From positions 1 to 64,000 of the forward strand of contig JBGCFG010000014.1 in assembly GCA_045106815.1 (NCBI GenBank): 64,000 nucleotides of DNA, read 5' to 3'. Every line of letters starts with the position of its first letter. Positions within the stretch are counted from its first letter, which is position 1. The translations under genes and the position numbers were made by a program. Below the pieces are notes generated by a model. The model worked only from the letters and a program-made list of their open reading frames with translations. It was not told the DNA's origin and made no database searches. The DNA is from JAUIAI01 sp045106815. GTDB lineage: Bacteria > Pseudomonadota > Gammaproteobacteria > Burkholderiales > Burkholderiaceae_E. Of this stretch, positions 8,804 through 17,929 are shown piece after piece.

Positions 8804-9769
8804 ATGAAAAAACTATTGGCAGCCGCAGCATGCGCCAGTGCCTTGTCATTGACGGTGTCGTCGGCATTCGCAGCAGAAAAGGTCAACATTGGTGCACCCG
8901 CATGGACAGGGGCGCAAGCAATTGCGCATTTGATTCAGGAAGTTGTGGTCACTCGTATTGGCGGTCAAGCTGATCTGGTCCCCGGTAACAACGCCAATAT
9001 CTTCCAGGCGATGGACCAGGGTAAAGGCGATATCGATGTCCACCCCGATGTCTGGCTTCCCAATCAGGAAAGTTTCACCAAGAAATATGTAGACGGCGCC
9101 GGCACAGTCGAACTGTCATCGAAATTCTATGAAGGCAAACAGAGCTTCTGTGTGCCTAAGGCTTTCTCTGAGAAGCACAAAGTCACGTCAATTTTCGATC
9201 TGGCGCGCCCCGAGATTGCCAAGCTGATGGATGGGGATGGTGATGGCAAGGGTGAAATCTGGATTGGTGCGCCGGGTTGGGCGTCAGCCAACGTGAACGA
9301 AGTAAAAGTCAGGGATTACGGTCTGTTGCCGTTTATGGAAGCCGTGCGCGCTGACCAGGCAGTCATGACAGCCACAGTGGGTGATCGCATCAAGAAAGAT
9401 GAAGGCTACGCTTTCTACTGTTACTCACCACATGCAATTTGGTTCCAGCATGACATCGTGCGTCTCGAGGAGCCTGCGTTTGATGCTGCCAAATATGTCG
9501 CACTGCAGCCTTCTGATGATCCTGACTGGTACAAGAAGTCCAAGGTCATGACAGAAGACGCCCTCAAGAAAGTGCAAATTGCGTATTCCAAGTCGCTTAA
9601 AGAGCGTTCGCCTGCGATTGCTGACTTGCTTGCGAATATTCAGCTAGATGGTGAGACAGTCTCTGACTTTGCGTTTCAGATTGAAGGCGGAAAATCAGCC
9701 GCTGATGTCGCAAAAGCCTGGGTTGCAGCCAACTCAGATCGTGTTGATGGTTGGCTTGGTTTGAAATAA
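8804..9769 (+). CDS. proX: Glycine betaine/proline-type ABC transporter substrate-binding protein (OpuAC/ProX family)
   Basis: Periplasmic receptor of a quaternary-amine importer. It is 321 residues with a clear Sec signal (MKKLLAAAACASALSL..., cleavage near AFAAE). The mature protein has family traits: GAPAWTGAQAIAHLIQ, DVHPDVWLPNQE and the tryptophan-rich WIGAPGW and WFQHDIV segments, which resemble the aromatic cage that holds trimethylammonium groups. An AGGAGG ribosome site precedes the ATG. Genes for the ATPase and permease follow, after a 64-base gap holding a strong stem-loop. Ligands could be glycine betaine, choline, carnitine or a related compound. Confidence 0.88.
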   Translation: MKKLLAAAACASALSLTVSSAFAAEKVNIGAPAWTGAQAIAHLIQEVVVTRIGGQADLVPGNNANIFQAMDQGKGDIDVHPDVWLPNQESFTKKYVDGAGTVELSSKFYEGKQSFCVPKAFSEKHKVTSIFDLARPEIAKLMDGDGDGKGEIWIGAPGWASANVNEVKVRDYGLLPFMEAVRADQAVMTATVGDRIKKDEGYAFYCYSPHAIWFQHDIVRLEEPAFDAAKYVALQPSDDPDWYKKSKVMTEDALKKVQIAYSKSLKERSPAIADLLANIQLDGETVSDFAFQIEGGKSAADVAKAWVAANSDRVDGWLGLK

Positions 9770-9783
9770 ACCAAGTTGTTAAC

Positions 9784-9812
9784 GGGCCCTGGTTCGAAAT
9801 GATCCAGGGCCT
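9784..9812 (+). promoter_or_regulatory. Intercistronic stem-loop between binding-protein and ATPase genes
   Basis: The arms GGCCCTGG (9785-9792) and CCAGGGCC (9804-9811) are perfectly complementary around an 11-base loop. No T-run follows, so it is not a standard intrinsic terminator. Placed just after the binding-protein stop, it may stabilise the upstream mRNA or partly stop transcription so that more receptor than ATPase is made. This role is inferred from position only. Confidence 0.45.
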
Positions 9813-9833
9813 GTAGACGATTGGAGACCCCGG

Positions 9834-10907
9834 GTGACATCGTCAGGGACACAGAGCGAAACATCGATTGCACTTTCTTCTGTGTGGAAGGTGTTTGGCG
9901 ATAAAGCTGATGCGGCGTTGGTCGACATCCGCGAAAACGGTTTGTCCAAGAGCGCGACGCTTGAAAAGTACGATTGTGTTGTTGGTGTTGCGGACGTTAG
10001 TCTGTCGATTAACCGAGGCGAAATCTTCTGCATCATGGGCTTGTCGGGTAGCGGCAAGTCGACCCTTGTCCGTCACATAAACCGCCTGCTTGAGCCAACC
10101 GCCGGCCAGATCGAGGTGGGCGGGCAAGATCTTATGGCGATGTCGGCTGATGAGTTGCGCAAGTTTCGCAATGAGAACATCGCGATGGTGTTTCAGAACT
10201 TTGCGCTCATGCCCCACCGGTCAGTGCTCGACAACGTCGCCATGCCGCTCGAGATTCGAGGCGTCAGCAAGAACGAGCGTTTAAGCCGGGCCGAACAAAC
10301 CATCGAAATGGTGGAATTGACTGGTTGGGGCAACAAGTTTGCGCATGAGTTGTCTGGTGGTATGCAGCAGCGGGTCGGCCTGGCCAGAGCGCTCGCAGCA
10401 GACCCCGAGATTCTGCTGATGGATGAGCCATTCAGTGCGCTAGACCCGCTGATCCGGCGCCAACTCCAGAACGAATTCATGCAGCTTGCGGCTGGCATGA
10501 GCAAGACCACTGTTTTTATTACCCACGACCTGGACGAGGCGGTACGAATTGGACATCGAATCGCAATCATGCGCGATGGGCGCGTCATCCAGATTGGTAC
10601 GCCCGAAGAAATTGTCATGACGCCGGCTGATGACTATGTCGCTGAGTTTGTGGCTGGGATTTCCCGCCTGAAGGTGGTAAAGGCCCATGCCGTTATGCAA
10701 CCGCTTGATGCGTTTGAATCGAAAAACGGTCGGCTGGGTGATGATGCGCCCAGTTTTGATGAGCAAACCAACTTAAGCGATCTGATTCATTCGGCAATTG
10801 AGTCGCCAAGCCCGTCAGCCGTACTCGATGCGGGCGGCAATCGCATTGGCGTGATCACCCGTGCAGATCTCCTGAGAACTGTTGTTGAAGGCACGGAGAC
10901 GTCTTGA
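9834..10907 (+). CDS. proV: Glycine betaine/proline-type ABC transporter ATP-binding protein (ProV/OpuAA family)
   Basis: Cytosolic ATPase of the quaternary-amine importer, 357 residues from a GTG start. Walker A is GLSGSGKST (69-77), followed by a Q-loop (MVFQNFALMPH), the signature LSGGMQQRVGLARAL and Walker B LLMDEPFSALDP. An N-terminal segment of about 45 residues (VFGDKADAAL...) is normal for ProV. The C-terminal part after EEIVMTPADDYVAEFVAG resembles a shortened CBS regulatory region, which in OpuAA-type proteins senses ionic strength. The stop overlaps the permease start by one base (TGATG). Confidence 0.92.
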   Translation: MTSSGTQSETSIALSSVWKVFGDKADAALVDIRENGLSKSATLEKYDCVVGVADVSLSINRGEIFCIMGLSGSGKSTLVRHINRLLEPTAGQIEVGGQDLMAMSADELRKFRNENIAMVFQNFALMPHRSVLDNVAMPLEIRGVSKNERLSRAEQTIEMVELTGWGNKFAHELSGGMQQRVGLARALAADPEILLMDEPFSALDPLIRRQLQNEFMQLAAGMSKTTVFITHDLDEAVRIGHRIAIMRDGRVIQIGTPEEIVMTPADDYVAEFVAGISRLKVVKAHAVMQPLDAFESKNGRLGDDAPSFDEQTNLSDLIHSAIESPSPSAVLDAGGNRIGVITRADLLRTVVEGTETS

Positions 10908-12409
10908 TGGTGACCCCCGTTGATACTGACGCCCGTGACGCTTTAGTGGCGTCTTTCGTTGAGACTAAACCCGAGTACTACCGAGCGCAATTTCAAAAGA
11001 TCGGCTCCAAAGCCGGGTTCTCCTGGACATTCAATTGGGTTGCCGCATTGCTGGGTCCACTTTGGTATGGCATGCGCGGGCTTTGGAACTGGGGTCTGGC
11101 GTTTGTAGTTATTGAGGCGTTTGCGCTTATTCAGATTGGGCGTGGCCTATTTGGTGACCTGGGCGCTGATGCGCGGGAGCGTATTGCTCAGGTTGAGGGC
11201 ACGCTTGAATTACGCTACCAGCAGCTTGAAGCGGCCATTGCGCGCAATGCCGACAATGTAGACGTCTTTCGACGAACGATTGCGTCGCTTGAATCGGCCA
11301 TTGACGGTATCCGGGCCGAGGCTGTTATCGCGCAGGAAGGGGCGTTGTGGGTTGGTTTGACTGGCCTTGCGGTGCTCGTTCTCGTAAAGCTGGCTGAAGG
11401 TTTGATCGCCAACACGGCATTGGAAAGTCGTTTTTCAGCTTGGCTGTCTGATCGTTCAATTCCGTCCGGCCTTAGCCGCTGGAGAACCATCGTCACAGCT
11501 GTTTTTGTCACGACGATTTTTGCCGTAAGTGTGATTCACTTTGCGTTTCCCGGCGTGATGCCGTGGCTCGCAACATTTCCGACTAATCCGGAAATTCGCC
11601 TTGGGGCGATTAAGTGGGTCGAGCAATTCTTTGCGTTCGTCACCGGTGGCGGGCAATGGCTGTTTGATCTGATCACCACGGGCATTCGGACCGTCCTTGA
11701 TGCGCTTGAAATTATTTTTGTGCAGACTCCTTGGCCGGTGATTGCGAGTTTCATTGTGCTGCTTACCTGGCTCTCGGCAGGTGTTGGCGCTGCAGTGGCG
11801 GCAGCGGCATTTCTGGCCTACATGGGCTTTCTCGGTTTTTGGGTCAAGGCCATGACGACCCTCGCCTTACTGGGGACAGCCGCGTGTATTTCCATTGTGC
11901 TGGGCATACCGCTTGGGATGTTCTGTGCCCGGCGGCCGCGGCTCTATGCGTTTATTCGACCGATCATGGATTTCATGCAGACCATGCCGGCGTTTGTGTT
12001 CATGATCCCCGTGATTGCATTCTTTGGGACGGGTAAGCCTGCTGCCGTCGTGACCACGATGATTTTTGGCGGCACGCCAGTGGTGAGGCTGACGGTGCTG
12101 GGTTTACGCGGTGTTCCCGAGTCCATTCGGGAGGCGGCGATTGCTTATGGTGCGACCAAGTGGTACTTGCTTACCAAAGTCGATTTACCGCTTGCTGCGC
12201 CGTCTATTCTCGCTGGTGTGAACCAGACCATCATGCTGAGTCTGGCAATGGTAGTGGTGGCCTCGCTTATCGGCGCAAAAGGTCTGGGAGAAGATGTGCT
12301 TGAGGCCTTGCAGTACGCGTCGGTTGGACAGGGCATTTTGGCTGGGTTTGCCATCTTGTTCTGCGCGATGATCCTTGACCGTGTGGTGCAGGGGCGCAAG
12401 CGTCAGTAA
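10907..12409 (+). CDS. proW: Glycine betaine/proline-type ABC transporter permease with DUF2628-like N-terminal extension
   Basis: Inner-membrane permease, 500 residues, clearly longer than the roughly 350 of E. coli ProW. The C-terminal part (about 280-495) is the usual BPD permease domain with the EAA loop (EAAIAYGATKWYLLTK). The extra N-terminal part has a soluble start, then FNWVAALLGPLWYGMRGLW (42-60), resembling DUF2628 membrane proteins. A likely coiled coil follows at about 88-143 (IAQVEGTLELRYQQLEAAIA...), then more membrane helices. The ATG at 10907 overlaps the ATPase stop and is preferred to the TTG just before it. The extension may sense osmotic or membrane state, but this is inference. 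Confidence 0.88.
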   Translation: MVTPVDTDARDALVASFVETKPEYYRAQFQKIGSKAGFSWTFNWVAALLGPLWYGMRGLWNWGLAFVVIEAFALIQIGRGLFGDLGADARERIAQVEGTLELRYQQLEAAIARNADNVDVFRRTIASLESAIDGIRAEAVIAQEGALWVGLTGLAVLVLVKLAEGLIANTALESRFSAWLSDRSIPSGLSRWRTIVTAVFVTTIFAVSVIHFAFPGVMPWLATFPTNPEIRLGAIKWVEQFFAFVTGGGQWLFDLITTGIRTVLDALEIIFVQTPWPVIASFIVLLTWLSAGVGAAVAAAAFLAYMGFLGFWVKAMTTLALLGTAACISIVLGIPLGMFCARRPRLYAFIRPIMDFMQTMPAFVFMIPVIAFFGTGKPAAVVTTMIFGGTPVVRLTVLGLRGVPESIREAAIAYGATKWYLLTKVDLPLAAPSILAGVNQTIMLSLAMVVVASLIGAKGLGEDVLEALQYASVGQGILAGFAILFCAMILDRVVQGRKRQ

Positions 12410-12445
12410 GCAGTGAGAACGAGAAAAGAAGAACGGCACGCGGGC

Positions 12446-13285
12446 TTAGTCGGTGAAGTAGTGCAAGGCACCGTCTAGCCCGCCGTAGTTAATGGCATGC
12501 GTGGTCTCTGATCGAACGATGGGCTTGGCATGAAATGCAACCGATACGCCCGCCACAGACATCATCGGCAAATCGTTTGCACCATCGCCAATCACAATGG
12601 TGGCATCCGGATCGCAGCCAATCTCTGAACAGGTTTGAATGACGGTTCGCCGCTTGGCTTCGCCGTCTACAATGTCGCCTAGGACGCGTCCTGTCAGGTG
12701 GCCGTCAACGATTTCCAGTTCATTGGCACGATGTTTTGTGAATGACAAGCGCTCTGCCAGTCGGCTGGTAAAGAAGGTGAATCCGCCCGACACAAGCAAA
12801 GTCTTTAATCCTGCTAGCTGCGCTGACTCTATGAGTTTTGCTGCACCCTCGGACAACGTCACTTTTTCTCGATAGACCGTTTCAAGGACTTGGGCTGGCA
12901 GCCCCGCCAACTGAGCCACTCTCTGTCGCAGACTGTCCGCAAAGTTGCGAATTTCCCCGCGCATGGTGGCTTCTGTGATGGCCGCGACCTCCGCCTTTCT
13001 GCCAGCGTAAGCGGCAATCTCATCGATGCACTCAACCGTGATGAGCGTGGAGTCCATATCAAACGCGATCAGCCGATAGTCGCTTAGAGGATCTTGATCA
13101 GGGACAAATTCGGCATCGACCCGGTGCCGTTCAGCGAGAAAGGTCACCTGGTCGCTGCCAATTTTGACGTCAGACCAAATCGCAACGCCGCTTTGCCGGG
13201 TGTCTGGCGCGAATCCGATCGCTGCGCTAAACACCTGAACCGACAGATCGCTTAGAGCAGGATGCTGCACCACGAGTCGACTCAT
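12446..13285 (-). CDS. serB: Phosphoserine phosphatase
   Basis: Last step of serine biosynthesis: hydrolyses O-phospho-L-serine. The 279-residue HAD-family protein has the nucleophile motif FDMDSTLI (Asp near residue 75), motif II in LLVSGGFTFF and motif III/IV in IGDGANDLPMM. The roughly 70 N-terminal residues form the non-catalytic domain found in proteobacterial SerB. Its ATG overlaps the mfd stop by four bases (ATGA), so it is translated from the mfd message. It points towards, and is separated by 36 bases from, the permease gene stop. Confidence 0.94.
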   Translation of the reverse strand: MSRLVVQHPALSDLSVQVFSAAIGFAPDTRQSGVAIWSDVKIGSDQVTFLAERHRVDAEFVPDQDPLSDYRLIAFDMDSTLITVECIDEIAAYAGRKAEVAAITEATMRGEIRNFADSLRQRVAQLAGLPAQVLETVYREKVTLSEGAAKLIESAQLAGLKTLLVSGGFTFFTSRLAERLSFTKHRANELEIVDGHLTGRVLGDIVDGEAKRRTVIQTCSEIGCDPDATIVIGDGANDLPMMSVAGVSVAFHAKPIVRSETTHAINYGGLDGALHYFTD

Positions 13286-16200
13286 GGCGAGGTTATCGCG
13301 CCATGAGCTTGCTGCTGTTTGGTCAAGGCACTGAGTATTTCGCGGATGCGCTGAACCCGCTGGTCCAGATCAGCTGAGCTCACTTTGATTCTCAGCCTGT
13401 CGCTGCCAGCGAATGTGGTGTCTTTCCGCGACTGCATAAACGCGATGATTGCAGCCGGTTCTATTGGGGGCTGCGGTTTGAACTGGATCAGTATCTGCTC
13501 CTCAGCGGCATCAATCTTACTGATGCCTAATGGGGCAGAGCCAATGCGCAGGCGATGGGTCTCAACGAGTGAGCGCGCTTGTTCAGGCAGACGGCCAAAC
13601 CGGTCAATCAGTTCCTCCTGCATGCGGATCAGCGTGTCCAGATCATTGGTGTTGGCCATGCGCTTATAAAGGCTCAGCCGTTCTCTGACATCGGGACAGT
13701 AGTCGCCAGGCAGTAGTGCCGGTACGTGCAGCTTAATCTCTGTTGTCGTTGACAACGGTGACTCAAGGTCGGGCTCCTCGCCACGGCGCATCGCCGCAAC
13801 TGCTTCGTCCAGCATCTCGGTGTACAGCGAGAAGCCAACCTCTTGCATGTCACCCGACTGAGAATCGCCCAATACTTCGCCAGCGCCTCGAATTTCAAGA
13901 TCGTGCATCGCGAGGAAGAAGCCGCTGCCAAGTTCCTCCATCGCCTGAATAGCCTCTAGTCGCTTTTTGGCGTCGCGCGTCAGGGCTGCTTCGTCAGGCG
14001 TGAGCAGGTAGGCATAGGCTTGATGATGGGATCGTCCTACCCGACCGCGCAGCTGATGGAGTTGGGCAAGACCAAAGCGATCGGCCCGGTGAATGATGAT
14101 GGTGTTGGCCGTGGGAACGTCAATGCCGGTTTCAATGATGGTTGTGCAGAGCAAGACATTGAAACGTTGTTGGTTGAACTCGCGCATGACGCGCTCAAGG
14201 TCTCGTTCGCCCATCTGACCATGGGCCACTGCAATTCTCGCTTCGGGTAGTAGCTCTGCGAGCATGGCCCGGCGGTTTTCAATCGTGCGCACTTCATTGT
14301 GCAAAAAGTACACCTGACCGCCACGCTTGATTTCTCGCAGCATGGCCTCACGCAAGACGCCATCGCTTTCTGGCCGTACGAATGTCTTGATCGCAAGACG
14401 TCGCTCCGGGGCCGTGGCAATCACTGAGAAGTCGCGTATTCCTTCCATGCTCATCGCCAGGGTGCGTGGAATTGGCGTGGCGGTGAGTGTCAGGACGTCA
14501 ACTTCTGCACGCAGTGCTTTTAGCTTCTCTTTCTGGCGCACGCCAAAGCGGTGCTCCTCATCAATGATTACCAGGCCGAGTCGCTTGAGATTGATATCAG
14601 GTGAGAGCAGCTTATGAGTACCAACCACAATATCCACTGAGCCGTCTTTGAGTCCTTCAATGGCGCTGGCTGTTTCTTTGCCCGACCGAAAGCGTGAAAG
14701 CTGTGCAACCTTAATTGGCCATTGCGCGAAGCGGTCGCGAAACGTTTCATAGTGCTGTTCTGACAACAGGGTAGTTGGCGCGAGCAAGATGACCTGCTTG
14801 CCACCAGATACCGCCATGAAAGCGGCGCGCAATGCCACCTCCGTTTTGCCAAAACCCACATCACCGCAGACCAGCCGATCCATTGGCTTGGGGGCGACCA
14901 TGTCCTGCACCACCGCATGGATGGCGGCGAGCTGATCAGGCGTTTCATCGAAACCAAAGCCCTCGCAAAAGGCTTCGTAGTCCTGCGCTCGAAACTCAAA
15001 TGCGTGCCCCTCGCGGGATGCCCGGCGCGCATAGAGGTTGAGCAATTCTGCTGCAGTGTCACGCGCTTGTTGGGCAGCCTTGCGCTTGGCTTTCTCCCAT
15101 TGCCCCGAACCAAGACTGTGCAGGGGGGCTTCATCGGCGCTCGCGCCGGAATAGCGGGAAATCAAATGCAGCTGCGACACGGGTACGTATAGCGTGCTGT
15201 CTTTCGCGTAAATCAGATGCAAAAACTCATCAACGCCGTCGCCGAGATCCAGATCGATGAGTCCCTGGTACCGACCGATGCCGTGGTCAGAATGCACAAC
15301 GGGGTCGCCCGCCTTGAGTTCCGACAAATCTTTAATGATCGCGTTGACATCGGTGGCGGACTCGCGCTTGCCCGAGCGGCTGCGCCGGGCGCTTCCGGTA
15401 AAGAGTTCGGTTTCAGTAATCAGACAAAGGCGCAACTCCGGGCAGACAAAGCCATCGTGCAGCGGCCCTGCAATCAGCCCAACCGGTTCTTCGCTGGTGA
15501 GCCAGTCAACCCAGTTATCCATCACCGGAAAGCGTAAGTCGCCCTCAGCGAGTAGTTCCGACACCGTTTCTAGGCGACCGGCGGACTCAGCCATAAGCAA
15601 CACCCGACTTGCTTGCCGATCACTTGAACCGGGCGGATTGTCCAAAATCCCTCTCAGTTTGCTGAGTGGGTCAGTCTGCCGCCGCTCAACATTGACCGTT
15701 GGCGCCGGCAGTGCAAAGTGCCGGGTCGGTGGCTGATCTTCATCTTCTGGCTCGCCAGCCGATGATTGTGCGAACTGATCGGCCTGTGACAGCCCGCCCA
15801 GCAAGCTAAAGCGCCCAAACTCGCGCGAAGCCTGAAAGAACTCGTCAACATCGCTGAAAACTTCGGTTGTTTTGAGGACTGGGCGCTCAGGGTCGTGGGA
15901 CAGAAAGCCGTAGCGTTGCTGCGCGTCTGTGACGAAGGCCTGGGCTGCTTTTTCAGCCCGGCCATGCAGCACGATGCTCGATTGCGCGGGCAGGTAGTCA
16001 AACAATGAAGCGGTTTCGTCATGAAACAGGGGTAGGTAATACTCAATGCCGGCACCAAATACGCCATTGGCTATGTCGCGATACAGCGGTGCTCGGCTCG
16101 GGTCGCCCTCAAAGCGCTCGCGCCACCGGCCCCGAAAGGCCTGACGGCTTGCCTCGTCGGTTGGCATCTCGCGCGCAGGCAGGAGGCGGACAGAGTCGAC

Positions 16201-16887
16201 CGGATAGAGGCTACGTTGCGTATCCGGGTCGAAAGTCTTGATTGACTCGACCTCATCGCCAAACAGGTCGAGTCGGAACGGCAGCTTTGCGCCCATCGGG
16301 AACAGATCGATCAGACCGCCGCGCACGGAATACTCTCCCGGCTTTACCACCTGCGAGACATTCTCGTAACCGGCGCGGGTGAGTTGCTCTCGCAGTCCAC
16401 GTTCATCCAGGTCTGCCCCTTTGTCAAAATAAAAGGTGTAGGACGCCAGATACGAAGGTGGAGCAAGCCGATGAAGCGCGGTTGTGACGGCAGTGACAAG
16501 AACATCCACTTCCTGGCGCTGCAGTGCATATAGCGCTGCCAATCGCTCGCTAATGAGGTCCTGGTGCGGGGAGATGGCGTCAAACGGCAGAGTTTCCCAG
16601 TCGGGTAGATGGGCAACCCGAAGCTCGGGGGCAAAGTATCGGATTTCGTCCACGAGCCGCTGGGCGTCGGTCGCAGAGGCAACGAGCACGGCGAGGCAGC
16701 CGGGGCGATCAGACCTTGAGGCCAGCGCCGCGAGTTGCAGCGCGTCAGATGAGCCAGCATTCGCGGCCAACGACAGACTTGCACCCGGCTTTGGCCATTT
16801 CAGCTTACTGAGTGGCTGCTGCTTAACAGGCTTGGGTGATGGGTCGGCAGACTCTGCGTTGCCAGCTGATTTGGAGGTAGAGGCCAA
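13282..16887 (-). CDS. mfd: Transcription-repair coupling factor
   Basis: DNA translocase that removes RNA polymerase stalled at lesions and recruits UvrA. At 1201 residues it is slightly longer than usual. It has the UvrB-like N-terminal region, the RNA polymerase interaction domain, and a RecG-like motor with Walker A GDVGFGKTEVAL, the DEEH box (IIDEEHRFG), TATPIPRTLAM and QLHQLRGRVGRS, plus the C-terminal TRCF domain. The start must be TTG at 16887 because no ATG or GTG lies between an upstream in-frame stop and the first conserved block. This gives a polar, proline-rich leader of about 35 residues. It is followed by serB. Confidence 0.95.
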   Translation of the reverse strand: MASTSKSAGNAESADPSPKPVKQQPLSKLKWPKPGASLSLAANAGSSDALQLAALASRSDRPGCLAVLVASATDAQRLVDEIRYFAPELRVAHLPDWETLPFDAISPHQDLISERLAALYALQRQEVDVLVTAVTTALHRLAPPSYLASYTFYFDKGADLDERGLREQLTRAGYENVSQVVKPGEYSVRGGLIDLFPMGAKLPFRLDLFGDEVESIKTFDPDTQRSLYPVDSVRLLPAREMPTDEASRQAFRGRWRERFEGDPSRAPLYRDIANGVFGAGIEYYLPLFHDETASLFDYLPAQSSIVLHGRAEKAAQAFVTDAQQRYGFLSHDPERPVLKTTEVFSDVDEFFQASREFGRFSLLGGLSQADQFAQSSAGEPEDEDQPPTRHFALPAPTVNVERRQTDPLSKLRGILDNPPGSSDRQASRVLLMAESAGRLETVSELLAEGDLRFPVMDNWVDWLTSEEPVGLIAGPLHDGFVCPELRLCLITETELFTGSARRSRSGKRESATDVNAIIKDLSELKAGDPVVHSDHGIGRYQGLIDLDLGDGVDEFLHLIYAKDSTLYVPVSQLHLISRYSGASADEAPLHSLGSGQWEKAKRKAAQQARDTAAELLNLYARRASREGHAFEFRAQDYEAFCEGFGFDETPDQLAAIHAVVQDMVAPKPMDRLVCGDVGFGKTEVALRAAFMAVSGGKQVILLAPTTLLSEQHYETFRDRFAQWPIKVAQLSRFRSGKETASAIEGLKDGSVDIVVGTHKLLSPDINLKRLGLVIIDEEHRFGVRQKEKLKALRAEVDVLTLTATPIPRTLAMSMEGIRDFSVIATAPERRLAIKTFVRPESDGVLREAMLREIKRGGQVYFLHNEVRTIENRRAMLAELLPEARIAVAHGQMGERDLERVMREFNQQRFNVLLCTTIIETGIDVPTANTIIIHRADRFGLAQLHQLRGRVGRSHHQAYAYLLTPDEAALTRDAKKRLEAIQAMEELGSGFFLAMHDLEIRGAGEVLGDSQSGDMQEVGFSLYTEMLDEAVAAMRRGEEPDLESPLSTTTEIKLHVPALLPGDYCPDVRERLSLYKRMANTNDLDTLIRMQEELIDRFGRLPEQARSLVETHRLRIGSAPLGISKIDAAEEQILIQFKPQPPIEPAAIIAFMQSRKDTTFAGSDRLRIKVSSADLDQRVQRIREILSALTKQQQAHGAITSP

Positions 16888-17061
16888 TTTCGGGGTAGAG
16901 GGTATTAGTGCTTGCCAGTTCGCGATCTGTTGCTGCCGGCTTTGAAAGGATAGTGCTCAAGGATTCGAATCTGACAGTGGTATCGTGGGTCGTGAACCGA
17001 AAGCATCAAAATTCAGTTTTTTCAGCAGGACGAAATCATCATTTTAGAACAGGCATTTTAG

Positions 17062-17880
17062 ATGACCCGGCGTAACTCAACAGAATTCATTGCCTTAGTG
17101 CCCGCAGGGGGAACCGGGTCACGCGTTGGGGGTGATAAACCCAAGCAATATCTGCCGATTCAGGGTGAGCCGATGATTGTTCGCACAATCAGTTCTCTGC
17201 TCGCATGCGCCTGGATGACCCATGTTTATGTTGTCGTGGCGGCAAACGATCCGCATCAGCATCTTGTTACCGATTTGCAGGAGGATCGCTGCACCGTATT
17301 GCCTGTGGCAGGCGCTAGTCGCCGTGATACGGTTTTGGCGGGCCTGGACGCCATAAACGCTGTTCAGGCGGAGAAGATCGCCAGAACAAACGCAACATCC
17401 AAGCCAGGAGAAGTCCGCGCATCGCCGCCTTGGGTCATGGTGCATGACGCCGCCCGGCCAGGCATCAGTATTGAGCTGTTAGAGCGACTTCGTGATTGTG
17501 TCGTTGCTCAGACGGATTCAGATCGGCCATCTGGGCCATCTGGGCCATCGGGCTCAAACGACCATCCACTGGGGGCGTTACTCGCGCTGCCGGTGGCCGA
17601 TACGATTAAACGCGCCGCGCCTGCGCAGGGCGATCCATTCCTGAGAGTCGGGCAGACGGTTGACAGAAGCGGGCTTTGGGCTGCTCAGACACCGCAGGTG
17701 TTTCCGCTGGATTTGCTACGCATTGCCTTGGCCGAATACGAACTTGCCACCGATGAGGCCAGCGCAGTTGAGCGTCTGGGGTATGCGCCGGCGCTTGTGC
17801 CTGGTCACTGGCACAATTTGAAAGTGACGACTGCTGAAGACCTGACTTTGATGGGCCAGGTCTTTCAGTCGCGCGCTTAG
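17062..17880 (+). CDS. ispD: 2-C-methyl-D-erythritol 4-phosphate cytidylyltransferase
   Basis: MEP-pathway enzyme that joins CTP to methylerythritol phosphate. It has the nucleotide-binding start PAGGTGSRVGGDKPKQYLP (from about residue 12) with both conserved lysines, and the VHDAARPG motif. At 272 residues it is longer than the usual 230 or so. The excess comes from a polar insert (KIARTNATSKPGEVRASP) before VHDAARP and from a glycine/proline/serine repeat (PSGPSGPSGS) coded by near-identical 9-base units around 17528-17556. Both lie at surface-loop positions, so activity is probably kept. ispF follows after 49 bases. Confidence 0.93.
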   Translation: MTRRNSTEFIALVPAGGTGSRVGGDKPKQYLPIQGEPMIVRTISSLLACAWMTHVYVVVAANDPHQHLVTDLQEDRCTVLPVAGASRRDTVLAGLDAINAVQAEKIARTNATSKPGEVRASPPWVMVHDAARPGISIELLERLRDCVVAQTDSDRPSGPSGPSGSNDHPLGALLALPVADTIKRAAPAQGDPFLRVGQTVDRSGLWAAQTPQVFPLDLLRIALAEYELATDEASAVERLGYAPALVPGHWHNLKVTTAEDLTLMGQVFQSRA

Positions 17881-17929
17881 TCGAGTCTCCTTTTAGTCGA
17901 GCCTCCCAACTAGTCTTGAGAGTCATGAT

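Noticed and set aside
16965..16976. GGATTCGAATCTG resembling a tRNA T-arm
   Set aside because: No acceptor, D or anticodon arms can be folded around it.
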